A DNA stretch of 49,956 nt, from the NCBI GenBank assembly GCA_017459445.1, contig JAFUDJ010000034.1, forward strand, positions 1-49,956. Direction: 5' to 3'. Position numbers and translations under genes: made by a program. The stretch comes from Prevotella sp. GTDB lineage: Bacteria > Bacteroidota > Bacteroidia > Bacteroidales > Bacteroidaceae. The notes under the pieces are model-generated. The model was not told the origin of the DNA. It searched no databases and worked only from the letters and a program-made list of their open reading frames with translations. Positions 31,814 to 40,004 of this stretch are shown here, piece after piece (position 1 is the first letter of the stretch; every line of letters begins with the position of its first letter).

Positions 31814-33153
31814 AAATCATTATTGGCGGTGCAGGTGCCGTAGGTACTCACCTGTCTAAGCTGTTGTCGAAGGACCATCAGGACTGTGTACTCATTGACG
31901 AGAACGCTGAACGACTGGCCGGATTGGAGGGCAAGTACGACATCATGACGCTACACGGCTCACCCACCAGCATTCAGGCATTGAAGAATGCTGGTGTTGA
32001 GCATGCCGACCTCTTCGTAGGAGTCACGCCTGATGAGAGCCAGAACTTTCATGCCTGTACCATAGCCCACGCCCTTGGGGCGAAGAAGACAGTGGCACGC
32101 ATCGACAACTACGAGTATTTATCGGAGAGCCTCAAGCCGTTCTTCGAGAAAATGGGCGTCAACTCGCTCATCTATCCTGAAGTATTGGCAGCCATCGACA
32201 TCACCAACGGCCTAAAGCAGTCATGGGTACGCCAGCGATGGGACGTCCATGGCGGTGCACTCGTCATGCTGGGCATCAAACTGCGCGACACCTGCGAGAT
32301 TCTGAACCAGCCGTTGCGACTGCTCTGCGGCCCTGACGACCCTTACCACGTCGTCGCCATCAAGCGCAGCGACGAGACGCTGATACCCGGCGGTAACGAC
32401 GAGCTGCACGTCAACGACATCGCCTACTTCATGACGACCCGTGAATACATCCCCTATATCCGCAAGATTAGCGGCAAGGAGCACTATGCCGACGTGAAGA
32501 ACGTCATCATCATGGGTGGCGGAAAGACGGCCGTCCGCGTGGCCCTGACAGCCCCCGACTACATGAACCTGAAGATTATCGAGTCCGACGAGCAACGTTG
32601 TGAACAGCTCAACGAGCTGCTCAACGACGTGGACACCATGGTCATTCACGGCGACGGACGCGACTTGGGACTGCTACAGGAAGAAGGCATTCAGAACACA
32701 CAGGCCTTCGTGGCACTGACGGGAAACACCGAGACCAATATCCTGGCCTGCCTGACAGCCAAGCGCTTAGGGGTTCGCAAGACGGTGGCCATGGTCGAAA
32801 ACCTGGACTACGTGGAGATGGCCGAGAGCCTGGACATCGGCACCATCATCAACAAGAAGACGCTGGCGGCCGGCCATATCTACCAGATGATGCTCGACGC
32901 CGACGTCAGCAACGTGCGCTCACTGATGATGGTCGACTCTGACGTGGCAGAGTTCGTGGCCGCAGAGGGGTCGAAGGTCACCAAGCGGGCCGTCAAGGAC
33001 CTCGGCCTGCCGTTTGGTGTCACCATCGGCGGTCTGGTCCGCCGGAACCAAGGCATCCTGGTCAATGGCAACACACTTATCGAGGCCGGCGACTCCGTCA
33101 TGGTGTTCTGCCACGAGCAAAACCTGAAGAAACTGGAGAAATACTTCAAGTAG
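31810..33153 (+). CDS. trkA: Trk potassium uptake regulatory protein TrkA
   Basis: 447 residues, two RCK units each with a Rossmann NAD-binding domain ([13 protein letters not shown] at 3-15; [15 protein letters not shown] near 232) and a C-terminal TrkA-C domain. It is the cytosolic gating subunit of the Trk potassium system with TrkH, encoded next. Overlap with dxs and a 35-base gap to trkH make one operon; this order is common in Bacteroidota. Confidence 0.94.
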   Translation: MKIIIGGAGAVGTHLSKLLSKDHQDCVLIDENAERLAGLEGKYDIMTLHGSPTSIQALKNAGVEHADLFVGVTPDESQNFHACTIAHALGAKKTVARIDNYEYLSESLKPFFEKMGVNSLIYPEVLAAIDITNGLKQSWVRQRWDVHGGALVMLGIKLRDTCEILNQPLRLLCGPDDPYHVVAIKRSDETLIPGGNDELHVNDIAYFMTTREYIPYIRKISGKEHYADVKNVIIMGGGKTAVRVALTAPDYMNLKIIESDEQRCEQLNELLNDVDTMVIHGDGRDLGLLQEEGIQNTQAFVALTGNTETNILACLTAKRLGVRKTVAMVENLDYVEMAESLDIGTIINKKTLAAGHIYQMMLDADVSNVRSLMMVDSDVAEFVAAEGSKVTKRAVKDLGLPFGVTIGGLVRRNQGILVNGNTLIEAGDSVMVFCHEQNLKKLEKYFK

Positions 33154-33188
33154 AGTAAGTATTAACTGTTAAACATTACGCATTATTA

Positions 33189-34649
33189 GTGGTAAATCTG
33201 CGGCTGATATACAAGATTCTGGGCTCTCTGCTCTTCCTGCTTGGCACGCTGCTGTTCTGCTCGGCGGGCGTCGCCTTGTACTATAAAGAGGACGATGTCA
33301 TAGCCTTCCTCGTGTCAGCCATCTTCACCTGCTGCGCCGGTTTCGTGCTGAAATACATCGGGCGCAATGCCACTAACAACCTTAGCCGCCGCGACGCCTA
33401 CCTGCTGGTCACCGTAAGCTGGGTAGTGTTCAGCCTGTTCGGCATGCTGCCTTTTATCATCAGCGGCTACATCCCCAACGTCACCAATGCCTTTTTCGAG
33501 ACCATGTCCGGCTTCACCACCACAGGCGCCTCCATCCTCGACGACGTGGAATGGCTGCCGCACGCTACCCTCTACTGGCGCACGCAGACACAGTGGATAG
33601 GCGGCTTGGGTATCGTCTTCTTCACCATTGCCATCCTGCCGTCCATGGTAGGCAGCGGAAGCATCCGCGTCTTCGCCGCCGAAGCCACCGGTCCGCTCCG
33701 TGCCAAGATGCATCCCCGCCTGTCGACGATGGCCAAATGGATATGGTCCATCTATCTGGCACTGACGGTAGCCTGCATCCTGTCCTACTGGGCAGCGGGC
33801 ATGGGTCTTTTCGACAGCATCAACTACGCGATGACGACCACCGCAACGGGCGGCTTTGCCACGCATAACGACTCCACGGCCTACTTCAACTCGCCCGCCA
33901 TCGAATACATTGCCATCCTTTTTCAGTTCCTTTCAGGCATCAACTTCACCATGCTCTACGTCGGCATCTTCAAGCTGCGGCCTGGCAGCCTGCTCAAGAG
34001 TACGGAGTTCAAGTTCTACGTTGCCATCGTCTTCACGGCCACGGCATGGGTGATGTACATGGTCATGTCCAACAACGGCTACGGGCTGGAGACGGCATTC
34101 AGGACGGCACTGTTCCACGTCGTTTCCTTCATGACGACCACCGGTCTCGTCAACAACAACGCCGCCCTGTGGCCGCCCATCACCTGGGTTGTCCTTTATT
34201 GCCTGATGTTCATCGGGGCCAGCTCCGGTTCCACCACGGGCGGTTTCAAGTGCATACGTGCTGCCATGGTGGTGAAGGTGCTCCGCAACGAATTCCACAA
34301 GCTGCTGCATCCCAACGCCGTACTGCCCGTGAAAATCGACGGCATGCCCGTGCCGCGCTCCCAGCTGAATACGCTGCTGGCTTTCTTTGCCATATTCTCC
34401 ATCATGACGCTGGCCACAGGGGCGCTGATGATAGCAGCCGGCGTTGACTTCACCAACTCCATGACCATTGCGCTGAGCTGCATGAGTAATGTCGGACTGC
34501 CTTTGAACACGCAGATAGGTCCTGAGATGTCGTGGGGCGATTTGCCTGAACACGTCAAATGGCTCTGCTCGTTCCTCATGCTCATAGGGCGTTTGGAGAT
34601 TATGTCCGTCCTCGTGCTTTTCACCCGCAGCTTCTGGCGGGACAACTAA
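33189..34649 (+). CDS. trkH: Trk potassium uptake protein TrkH
   Basis: 486 residues, the K+-translocating membrane subunit. Four repeated membrane-pore-membrane units; selectivity-loop-type sequences TTTGASIL, TATGGFATHN, TTTGLVNNN and SNVGLPLNT. The start is GTG (33189); no ATG fits nearby without losing the first membrane helix (LRLIYKILGSLLFLLGTLLF). It converges with the DUF4435 gene at a 12-base gap. Confidence 0.93.
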   Translation: MVNLRLIYKILGSLLFLLGTLLFCSAGVALYYKEDDVIAFLVSAIFTCCAGFVLKYIGRNATNNLSRRDAYLLVTVSWVVFSLFGMLPFIISGYIPNVTNAFFETMSGFTTTGASILDDVEWLPHATLYWRTQTQWIGGLGIVFFTIAILPSMVGSGSIRVFAAEATGPLRAKMHPRLSTMAKWIWSIYLALTVACILSYWAAGMGLFDSINYAMTTTATGGFATHNDSTAYFNSPAIEYIAILFQFLSGINFTMLYVGIFKLRPGSLLKSTEFKFYVAIVFTATAWVMYMVMSNNGYGLETAFRTALFHVVSFMTTTGLVNNNAALWPPITWVVLYCLMFIGASSGSTTGGFKCIRAAMVVKVLRNEFHKLLHPNAVLPVKIDGMPVPRSQLNTLLAFFAIFSIMTLATGALMIAAGVDFTNSMTIALSCMSNVGLPLNTQIGPEMSWGDLPEHVKWLCSFLMLIGRLEIMSVLVLFTRSFWRDN

Positions 34650-34661
34650 TCATCAGGCTGT

Positions 34662-35696
34662 CTATTCAAGATAATGCTTAATATCGTCGAGGATACGGCT
34701 GAAAGGAGCTGCCCACTGATAGCCGGAACTCTTGCGAAGCGTCTGGCGGATGTCCTGTAGGGAGTGCTCGTAGCAGGACATCTCGTTACGCTTCTGCGTA
34801 TGATGGACGGCGGTGCGCGCTATCTCGTCCTGCCGTTCCTGGCGCAGGCGGTTGCACACCTTATTTAATATAGGCACCACCACATTGTCGAACAGCGAGT
34901 GCCCTTGGATGTAGAGATAGGTGGTCTGCGGGGTGACACCCAGCGCCTTGACGCTCTCCTTGACCTGCAGATACGCCTCCTTGTTGCCGGGAAACTCAGC
35001 CTGCAGCTGGCGCACCTTGACGCCCACCTTGCGGCGCAAGTGCTCTATCGATGGCTTCGGGTCCTGCACGTTAAAGCCTCCGGGGTCTATGATGCGGGCC
35101 ATGTCCGACAGCGAGAAGCGGTTGTGGTTGCCGGTGCGGTAGGCCCATACCGACCATACGAAGAGCGGGAAGACGGCCTCGCTGTACTGCCGCAGATAGT
35201 CGTCGAAGTCGAAGATGCGGTGGTCGTTGAGCGTCACGGCGACACAGACGTCGTGCAGCGACGGGGCATAGCACTGCATATTCTCGATGGCGTAGGCATA
35301 GGTATGGAAGACGTACGGGCTCTGCAACACCTTCTGCGACTGCGGCGTCGCCCCCTGCAACAGATAGTCGTAGTCGGCATCGACGCAGGCTATCATGTCG
35401 CGTCCCAGCCGCGACTCCGTCGTCGCCTGCTGCCCGTCGCCTGCTGCCCGCTGCCCGTCGTCGATAAAATTCAGGAGCACCGCCTTCTTGCCCCGCTCCA
35501 GTTTGCGGTGCGAAGGCAGCATCACCTCGAAGTAGCGCGTGTCGTCCTCGAAGCGGCTGAGCACGGTACGCCAGAAGTAGATATCGTCGTAGCTCTCGAC
35601 GTAGGCCACGATGCGCCGCCGTGCCTGCTTCGGCTTCAAGGCGTTGGCGGCCTCGAAGTAGCGGCTGTTCAGGTTGTCTTTCAGGCGGTTCGGCAT
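34662..35696 (-). CDS. DUF4435 (TOPRIM-like) protein, partner of AAA ATPase
   Basis: 344 residues from ATG 35696 (a GTG at 35711 would add five residues and overlap the upstream gene). DUF4435 resembles TOPRIM nuclease folds: an early acidic VAYVESYDDIYFWR (Glu34), and CVDADYD (Asp106, Asp108) as the second acidic pair. The gene directly follows an AAA ATPase; ATPase plus DUF4435/TOPRIM is the composition of PARIS (AriA/AriB) and resembles OLD-family nucleases split in two, so a defence or DNA-surveillance role is likely, though none is shown here. Residues about 79-93 (DGQRAAGDGQQATT) are encoded by a heptamer array (35422-35463) that splits the conserved region and may be an insertion. Convergent with trkH. 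Confidence 0.75.
   Translation of the reverse strand: MPNRLKDNLNSRYFEAANALKPKQARRRIVAYVESYDDIYFWRTVLSRFEDDTRYFEVMLPSHRKLERGKKAVLLNFIDDGQRAAGDGQQATTESRLGRDMIACVDADYDYLLQGATPQSQKVLQSPYVFHTYAYAIENMQCYAPSLHDVCVAVTLNDHRIFDFDDYLRQYSEAVFPLFVWSVWAYRTGNHNRFSLSDMARIIDPGGFNVQDPKPSIEHLRRKVGVKVRQLQAEFPGNKEAYLQVKESVKALGVTPQTTYLYIQGHSLFDNVVVPILNKVCNRLRQERQDEIARTAVHHTQKRNEMSCYEHSLQDIRQTLRKSSGYQWAAPFSRILDDIKHYLE
35422..35463. repeat. Heptamer array inside the DUF4435 gene
   Basis: Six units at exact 7-base period: GTCGCCT (35422), GCTGCCC, GTCGCCT, GCTGCCC, GCTGCCC, GTCGTCG. The minus-strand forms (GGGCAGC, AGGCGAC) are of the same type as the TonB-receptor array at 13263. At 42 bases it keeps the reading frame. 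Confidence 0.85.
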
Positions 35697-35720
35697 CTTC
35701 TCACTTTTCACTCTTCACTT
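35696..35720 (-). repeat. TGAAAAG heptamers at the AAA/DUF4435 junction
   Basis: On the minus strand TGAAGAG, TGAAAAG, TGAGAAG run into ATG. They encode the end of the ATPase (VKSEK, stop TGA at 35703-35701) and form the leader of the DUF4435 gene. Purine-rich, so they could also serve as ribosome binding site. Same words as 43089-43123. Confidence 0.7.
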
Positions 35721-36549
35721 CAATGTCGGTCACCTCGGTCACCTTGTCCGCCCAGCCGTTCATGATGACGGCGGGACTGTGGGTGGTAAGGATAATCTGC
35801 ACGTTGGGGTTCAGCTCTACGATGAGGTCGATGAGTCGCTTCTGCCACTCGATATGCAGGCTGACCTCCGGCTCGTCCATGAAGAGCACGTAGGGCAGCT
35901 GGTCTTCCACCAGCACCGTCAGCAGGATGGCCAGTATCTGTTTCTCGCCCGACGAGAGCTGGTACGGCACCAGCGTCTCGCCAATCTGCGAGAAGCGGAT
36001 TTCGTTCTCCGTGCGAATAATCTTCTTGCCCGTCTCGGCAAACAGGTCGTCCACGATGTCCTGGAAGCGCGTCTTGGCCTGCGACAGCTGCTGGGCGGCA
36101 TCGGTCTTGCCCGCCTGCAGCTCAGAGATGATGCGGTTGCCGATGTTCACCTGATAGTCCAGGTACTTCCGTTGCAGATGGTAGAGCTGGAGGTCGAGCG
36201 CCGAAGCCCCTTCCCATCTGCCCCAACTGGCGGCCGTTTCCGTGCCGTTGCTGCCTCTCCAGTCGGAGGGGGCTTGGGGAAGGCTGCTGTCCAGCGAGCG
36301 GATGATGTCACACCGGACGTGCGTGGCGTCCTCGGGCTCTACCGTGATGTGCACTCCCTTCAGCAGGTGGTTCTGCAGGTCACCGTTGGTATTGATGCTG
36401 CGGGACACCTTATTTAATATAGTAGACTTCCCCACCCCATTGATACCACTGAGGACGTTGACGTGCGGGTCCAGCTCCCACAAGATGTGCTTCTTGCCGC
36501 CCCACAGCGCGTCAATCTCTATCTGCTTGATATAGTTCGCGTACTTCAT
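35701..36549 (-). CDS. OLD-like AAA ATPase (AAA_15/AAA_21 type)
   Basis: 282 residues, ABC/SMC-type ATPase without a long coiled coil. Walker A GINGVGKST (35-43), signature LSSGEKQ (198-204), Walker B VLFMDEPEVSLH (221-232), switch His257 (TTHSPA). It is followed by a DUF4435 gene, so the two form an ATPase/TOPRIM-like module comparable to PARIS or split OLD systems. Residues about 88-117 (from SSLPQAPSDW to GRWEGASA) replace what is normally a short loop and are encoded by a C/G-tract imperfect palindrome (36204-36290), probably an in-frame repeat insertion. The promoter lies only about 17 bases upstream in a mirror-image divergent promoter region. Confidence 0.82.
   Translation of the reverse strand: MKYANYIKQIEIDALWGGKKHILWELDPHVNVLSGINGVGKSTILNKVSRSINTNGDLQNHLLKGVHITVEPEDATHVRCDIIRSLDSSLPQAPSDWRGSNGTETAASWGRWEGASALDLQLYHLQRKYLDYQVNIGNRIISELQAGKTDAAQQLSQAKTRFQDIVDDLFAETGKKIIRTENEIRFSQIGETLVPYQLSSGEKQILAILLTVLVEDQLPYVLFMDEPEVSLHIEWQKRLIDLIVELNPNVQIILTTHSPAVIMNGWADKVTEVTDIEVKSEK
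36204..36290. repeat. C/G-tract imperfect palindrome inside the ATPase gene
   Basis: On the minus strand CCTTCCCC-AAGCCCC near one end can pair with GGGGCAGATGGGAAGG near the other. Base composition and structure resemble the intergenic REP-like palindrome at 646-678. It encodes low-complexity sequence in an otherwise conserved protein. Confidence 0.5.
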
Positions 36550-36563
36550 AGCTCTAAGTTTTC

Positions 36564-36628
36564 TGCAAAGGTACGAAATAAATTAAGAAATAAAAAATAA
36601 GAAATAAAATTTATTTCGTACTTTTGCA
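36564..36628. promoter_or_regulatory. Mirror-image divergent promoters
   Basis: Arms 36564-36584 and 36608-36628 are inverted repeats with 20 of 21 matches. The left arm gives TACCTTTG on the minus strand (36573-36566) for the AAA ATPase gene, the right arm TACTTTTG on the plus strand (36619-36626) for the EamA gene. The EamA ATG is at 36635, so its mRNA should have almost no leader; the ATPase leader is also only about 10 bases. Neither has a clear TTTG -33 box; the centre is A-rich. Confidence 0.7.
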
Positions 36629-36634
36629 GCCGCA

Positions 36635-37564
36635 ATGAAAAAGAATCAAGCTCTTATAGCCCACTTGTCGATGTTCGGAGCGTGTGCCGGATGGGGGTTG
36701 ATGGCTCCTGTCGGCAAGGATGCCATGACGCACGGCTTCGACGGACTGTCAATGGTAACGTTCCGCGTGGTCGGCGCCTGTCTGCTGTTCTGGGTAGCCT
36801 CGCTGTTTGCCAAGAAGGAGCATGTGCCGCGCAAGGACAAGCTGATGTTCGCCGGAGCTGCCGTCTTCGGCCTGGTGTGCAACCAGTGCTGCTACACGAT
36901 GGGCCTCAGCATCACGTCGCCCATCAATGCCTCCATCGTCACCACGTCGATGCCCATCTTCGCCATGCTCTTGGCAGCCCTCATCCTGAAGGAGCCCATT
37001 ACGGGCAAGAAGGCGCTGGGCGTGCTGATGGGATGCTCGGGCGCGCTCATCCTCATCCTGACGTCGGCGGCCCACGCCAGCGACAAGGTTGGCGACATCC
37101 GGGGCGACCTGCTGTGCCTGTTTGCCCAGTTCTCGTTTGCGTTGTATCTGTCGCTGTTCAATCCCCTTATCCGCCGGTACAACGTTTTCACCATCAACAA
37201 GTACATGTTCTCATGGGCCACGCTGATGCTGCTGCCGTTTACGTTCAGCCATGTCAGGGAGGTATTGGGTGAACCAATACCCACACGGACGTGGTGGGAG
37301 GTGGCTTATGTGGTGTGCGTGGGCACCTTCTTCGGCTACATACTGACCATGATAGGCCAGCGCACGCTGCGCCCCACGGTGGTATCGGTCTACAACTACG
37401 TGCAGCCCGTGGTCTCCGTGGCCGCGTCGCTGCTGATGGGCATCGGCGTGCTGAAGCCTACCCATGCCCTGGCCGTCGTCTTGGTGTTCAGTGGTGTGTG
37501 GCTGGTTACGAAATCCAAATCGCGGCGCGACATGGATAAGCTAAAACAGAAAAGGGAAGAGTGA
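36635..37564 (+). CDS. EamA/DMT superfamily transporter
   Basis: 309 residues, ten hydrophobic segments in two EamA repeats (about 8-145 and 160-300), with GWGLMAPVGKDAM, NASIVTTSMPIFAMLLAALILKEP and the second-repeat equivalent YNYVQPVVSVAASLLMG. Inner-membrane permease for metabolites or amino acids; substrate unknown. It ends in a bidirectional terminator shared with the FKBP lipoprotein gene. Confidence 0.9.
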   Translation: MKKNQALIAHLSMFGACAGWGLMAPVGKDAMTHGFDGLSMVTFRVVGACLLFWVASLFAKKEHVPRKDKLMFAGAAVFGLVCNQCCYTMGLSITSPINASIVTTSMPIFAMLLAALILKEPITGKKALGVLMGCSGALILILTSAAHASDKVGDIRGDLLCLFAQFSFALYLSLFNPLIRRYNVFTINKYMFSWATLMLLPFTFSHVREVLGEPIPTRTWWEVAYVVCVGTFFGYILTMIGQRTLRPTVVSVYNYVQPVVSVAASLLMGIGVLKPTHALAVVLVFSGVWLVTKSKSRRDMDKLKQKREE

Positions 37565-37590
37565 AAAACTCTTCCCTTTTCTATTTTCTG
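37548..37590. terminator. Bidirectional terminator
   Basis: Perfect 15-bp stem (37548-37562 / 37568-37582, from AGAAAAGGGAAGAGT) with the 5-base loop GAAAA and then ATTTTC. It includes the EamA stop codon and touches the stop of the convergent FKBP gene. Confidence 0.9.
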
Positions 37591-38225
37591 TCTCCCTCTT
37601 CCTTCTGCCAGAAGTCTTGCAGCCGCAGGTCGAATATCAAGGTGCTGTAAGCCGGGATGGAGCCGTTGGCTGACGTATTATAGCCCAGCTGATAAGGGAT
37701 GAATACGCGCCAGTGGTCGTCGCGGTGCATGTGCAAGAGGGCCGTTACGAATCCTACTAACGTCGACGAGTTGAGCGCCAGTTTCGTCGGAGTCGCAATG
37801 TCAGGGTCGTAGACGCCTGAGAAGGTACGCTCGAACTCATAGCCGTCCTCCTTGTATTTGTTGGCCGACGGCAGCAGCTTCCCCACGTAGTGAACCTCCA
37901 CGGTGTCCTGGCCTATGGGCGACGTTGTGTTGGCACTGCTCTCCAGTTTCTGCACGACGATATAGTCGGTAGGCGCATAGGTGTGCCCCTTGTCGGGCTT
38001 GGAGTAGCCCGGTATCAGGGCCCACTGCGTGTCGCCGCCGGCTATCCGGGCCTGCGTCTCCGCCACCAATGCGTTGAAGTAGGCATCGTTGGTAGCCTGC
38101 CAGTTGGGGTACTCCTCTATGGTGTCGTCCTCTTCCTTGCACGAGGTGAATAAAGGTAAAAGGGTAAAGAGGTAAAAAGGTAAAACTTTTACCCAACCCT
38201 TTATCTTGTTCCTTGTTGTCTCCAT
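37581..38225 (-). CDS. FKBP-type peptidyl-prolyl isomerase lipoprotein
   Basis: 214 residues. Type II signal peptide with lipobox LFTSC (Cys29), then an FKBP domain (about 110-205): DTVEVHYVGKLL, GYEFERTFSG, TLVGFVTALLHM, DDHWRVFIPYQLGY and a final YSTLIFDLRLQDF. These match FKBP strands and the active-site region (Y, F, D, W/H, Y, F positions partly altered), so isomerase activity is plausible. It acts as an envelope-folding lipoprotein. The hydrophobic core of the signal peptide (LPFYLFTLLPLF, residues 15-26) is encoded by an 8-bp array (38153-38184) that is the inverse of the leader array at 38243-38305. Confidence 0.87.
   Translation of the reverse strand: METTRNKIKGWVKVLPFYLFTLLPLFTSCKEEDDTIEEYPNWQATNDAYFNALVAETQARIAGGDTQWALIPGYSKPDKGHTYAPTDYIVVQKLESSANTTSPIGQDTVEVHYVGKLLPSANKYKEDGYEFERTFSGVYDPDIATPTKLALNSSTLVGFVTALLHMHRDDHWRVFIPYQLGYNTSANGSIPAYSTLIFDLRLQDFWQKEEGDRK
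38153..38184. repeat. 8-bp array encoding a signal-peptide core
   Basis: GGTAAA-type units with T of GGT at 38157, 38165, 38173 and 38181 (exact period 8). Read on the coding (minus) strand it is TTTTACCT, which gives an all-hydrophobic L/F/Y/T/P peptide. Confidence 0.85.
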
Positions 38226-38242
38226 GTCTTAACTTCCTTGCC

Positions 38243-38305
38243 TTTTTACGCTTTTACCTTCTTTTTTTTTACTTCTTTACCTTTTTATTTTTTACCTTTT
38301 TACAT
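38243..38305. repeat. 8-bp array in the leader of the FKBP lipoprotein gene
   Basis: TTTTTACC-type units with A of TAC/TAT at 38248, 38256, 38271, 38279, 38287, 38294 and 38302: period 8 with two one-base slips and one blank. It fills the glyS to FKBP gap and covers the last six bases of glyS. In the mRNA it reads GGUAAAA, complementary to the array inside the signal-peptide codons. Confidence 0.8.
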
Positions 38306-39841
38306 CAGTTTCTTCAGCAGACTGGCAATGCTCACCTTCTCCTCGATGATGCTGTTGAGTTCGCTGATGGGCACACGCTCCTGCTCCATAGTGTCGCGGA
38401 AGCGCAGGGTGACGCAGCCGTCGTTGAGTGTGTCGTGGTCGACGGTGACGCAGTATGGCGTGCCGATGGCATCCTGACGGCGATAGCGTTTGCCGATGGA
38501 GTCCTTCTCGTCGTATTGGCAGTTGAAGTGGAACTTCAGCTGGTCGATGATTTCGCGGGCCTTCTCGGGCAGTCCGTCTTTCTTCACCAGCGGCATCACA
38601 GCCAGCTTGACAGGTGCCAGGGCTGCCGGCAGGCGCAGCACCACGCGCGTCTCGCCGTTCTCCAGTTTCTCCTCGCAGTACGAGTGGCACATGATGCTGA
38701 GGAACATGCGGTCCACGCCGATGGAGGTCTCGATGACGTACGGTGTGTAGCTCTCATTGGTCTGCGGGTCGAAGTACTTGATGCTCTTGCCGCTGTATTT
38801 CTCGTGCTGCGACAGGTCGAAGTTGGTACGCGAGTGGATGCCCTCCACCTCCTTGAAGCCGAACGGCATTTTGAACTCGATGTCGGTGGCGGCGTTGGCG
38901 TAGTGGGCCAGCTTGTCGTGGTCGTGGAAACGGTAGTTCTCAGCGCCGAAGCCCAGGGCCTGGTGCCACTTCATGCGCGTCTCCTTCCACTTCGGGAACC
39001 ACTCCAGCTCGGTGCCGGGCTGTACGAAGAACTGCATCTCCATCTGCTCAAACTCACGCATGCGGAAGATGAACTGGCGGGCCACTATCTCGTTGCGGAA
39101 CGCCTTACCTATCTGGGCGATGCCGAAGGGAATCTTCATGCGGCCCGTCTTCTGCACATTCAGGTAGTTCACGAAGATGCCCTGTGCCGTCTCCGGGCGC
39201 AGGTAGACCTTCATGGAACCGTCGGCCGAGGCACCCATCTCCGTGGCAAACATCAGGTTGAACTGGCGCACGTCAGTCCAGTTGCGCGTGCCGCTGATGG
39301 GGCAGACGATTTCCTCGTCGAGGATAATCTGCTTCAGCGCCTCCAAATCGGGGCCCTGCATGGCGGCGGCATAGCGCGCGTGCAGCGCGTCGCGCTTCTC
39401 CTTGGCCTCACGGACGCGCTCCGAGGTCTCCAGATACTTCTGCTCGTCGAACGAGTCGCCGAAGCGCTTGCGGGCCTTCTCGACCTCCTTCTGGATTTTC
39501 TCGTCGTACTTGGCTATCTGGTCTTCTATGAGCACGTCGGCGCGGTAGCGCTTCTTCGAGTCGCGGTTGTCGATGAGCGGGTCGTTGAAGGCGTCCACAT
39601 GGCCCGAGGCTTTCCAGATGGTGGGGTGCATGAAGATGGCCGAGTCGATGCCCACGATGTTCTCGTGCAGCATCGTCATGGCCTTCCACCAGTACTGCTT
39701 GATGTTATTCTTCAACTCCACGCCGTTCTGACCGTAGTCATAGACAGCGCCTAAACCGTCGTAAATCTCACTCGAGGGAAACACGAAGCCATACTCCTTG
39801 CAATGGCTTACGATTTTCTTGAAAACGTCTTCTTGTGCCAT
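38300..39841 (-). CDS. glyS: Glycyl-tRNA synthetase
   Basis: 513 residues, class II, the single-chain alpha2-type enzyme. Blocks: GFVFPSSEIYDGLGAVYDYG, RPETAQGIFVNYLN, motif 2 FRNEIVARQFIFRMREFEQME, motif 3 TSIGVDRMFLS, C-terminal anticodon-binding domain (APVKLAVMPLV to the end). It charges tRNA-Gly. Promoter element at 39874-39881. Confidence 0.96.
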   Translation of the reverse strand: MAQEDVFKKIVSHCKEYGFVFPSSEIYDGLGAVYDYGQNGVELKNNIKQYWWKAMTMLHENIVGIDSAIFMHPTIWKASGHVDAFNDPLIDNRDSKKRYRADVLIEDQIAKYDEKIQKEVEKARKRFGDSFDEQKYLETSERVREAKEKRDALHARYAAAMQGPDLEALKQIILDEEIVCPISGTRNWTDVRQFNLMFATEMGASADGSMKVYLRPETAQGIFVNYLNVQKTGRMKIPFGIAQIGKAFRNEIVARQFIFRMREFEQMEMQFFVQPGTELEWFPKWKETRMKWHQALGFGAENYRFHDHDKLAHYANAATDIEFKMPFGFKEVEGIHSRTNFDLSQHEKYSGKSIKYFDPQTNESYTPYVIETSIGVDRMFLSIMCHSYCEEKLENGETRVVLRLPAALAPVKLAVMPLVKKDGLPEKAREIIDQLKFHFNCQYDEKDSIGKRYRRQDAIGTPYCVTVDHDTLNDGCVTLRFRDTMEQERVPISELNSIIEEKVSIASLLKKLM

Positions 39842-39873
39842 ATCTGTTTCTTTATAATTTGCAAATTTAGCTG

Positions 39874-39881
39874 CAAAGGTA
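39874..39881 (-). promoter_or_regulatory. Promoter -7 element of glyS
   Basis: Minus strand TACCTTTG, 33 bases from the glyS ATG. The expected -33 position is poor (TGTC). Confidence 0.6.
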
Positions 39882-40004
39882 CGACTAATTCGGCAAAATC
39901 CGACACGTTGACAACATTATTTAATATAATAAGCAGAAAAACCATGGCATTTCGCAGCGGGAATACTGCCGCCCGCTTCCTGATTTTATGGCAAACGAAA
40001 TCAT

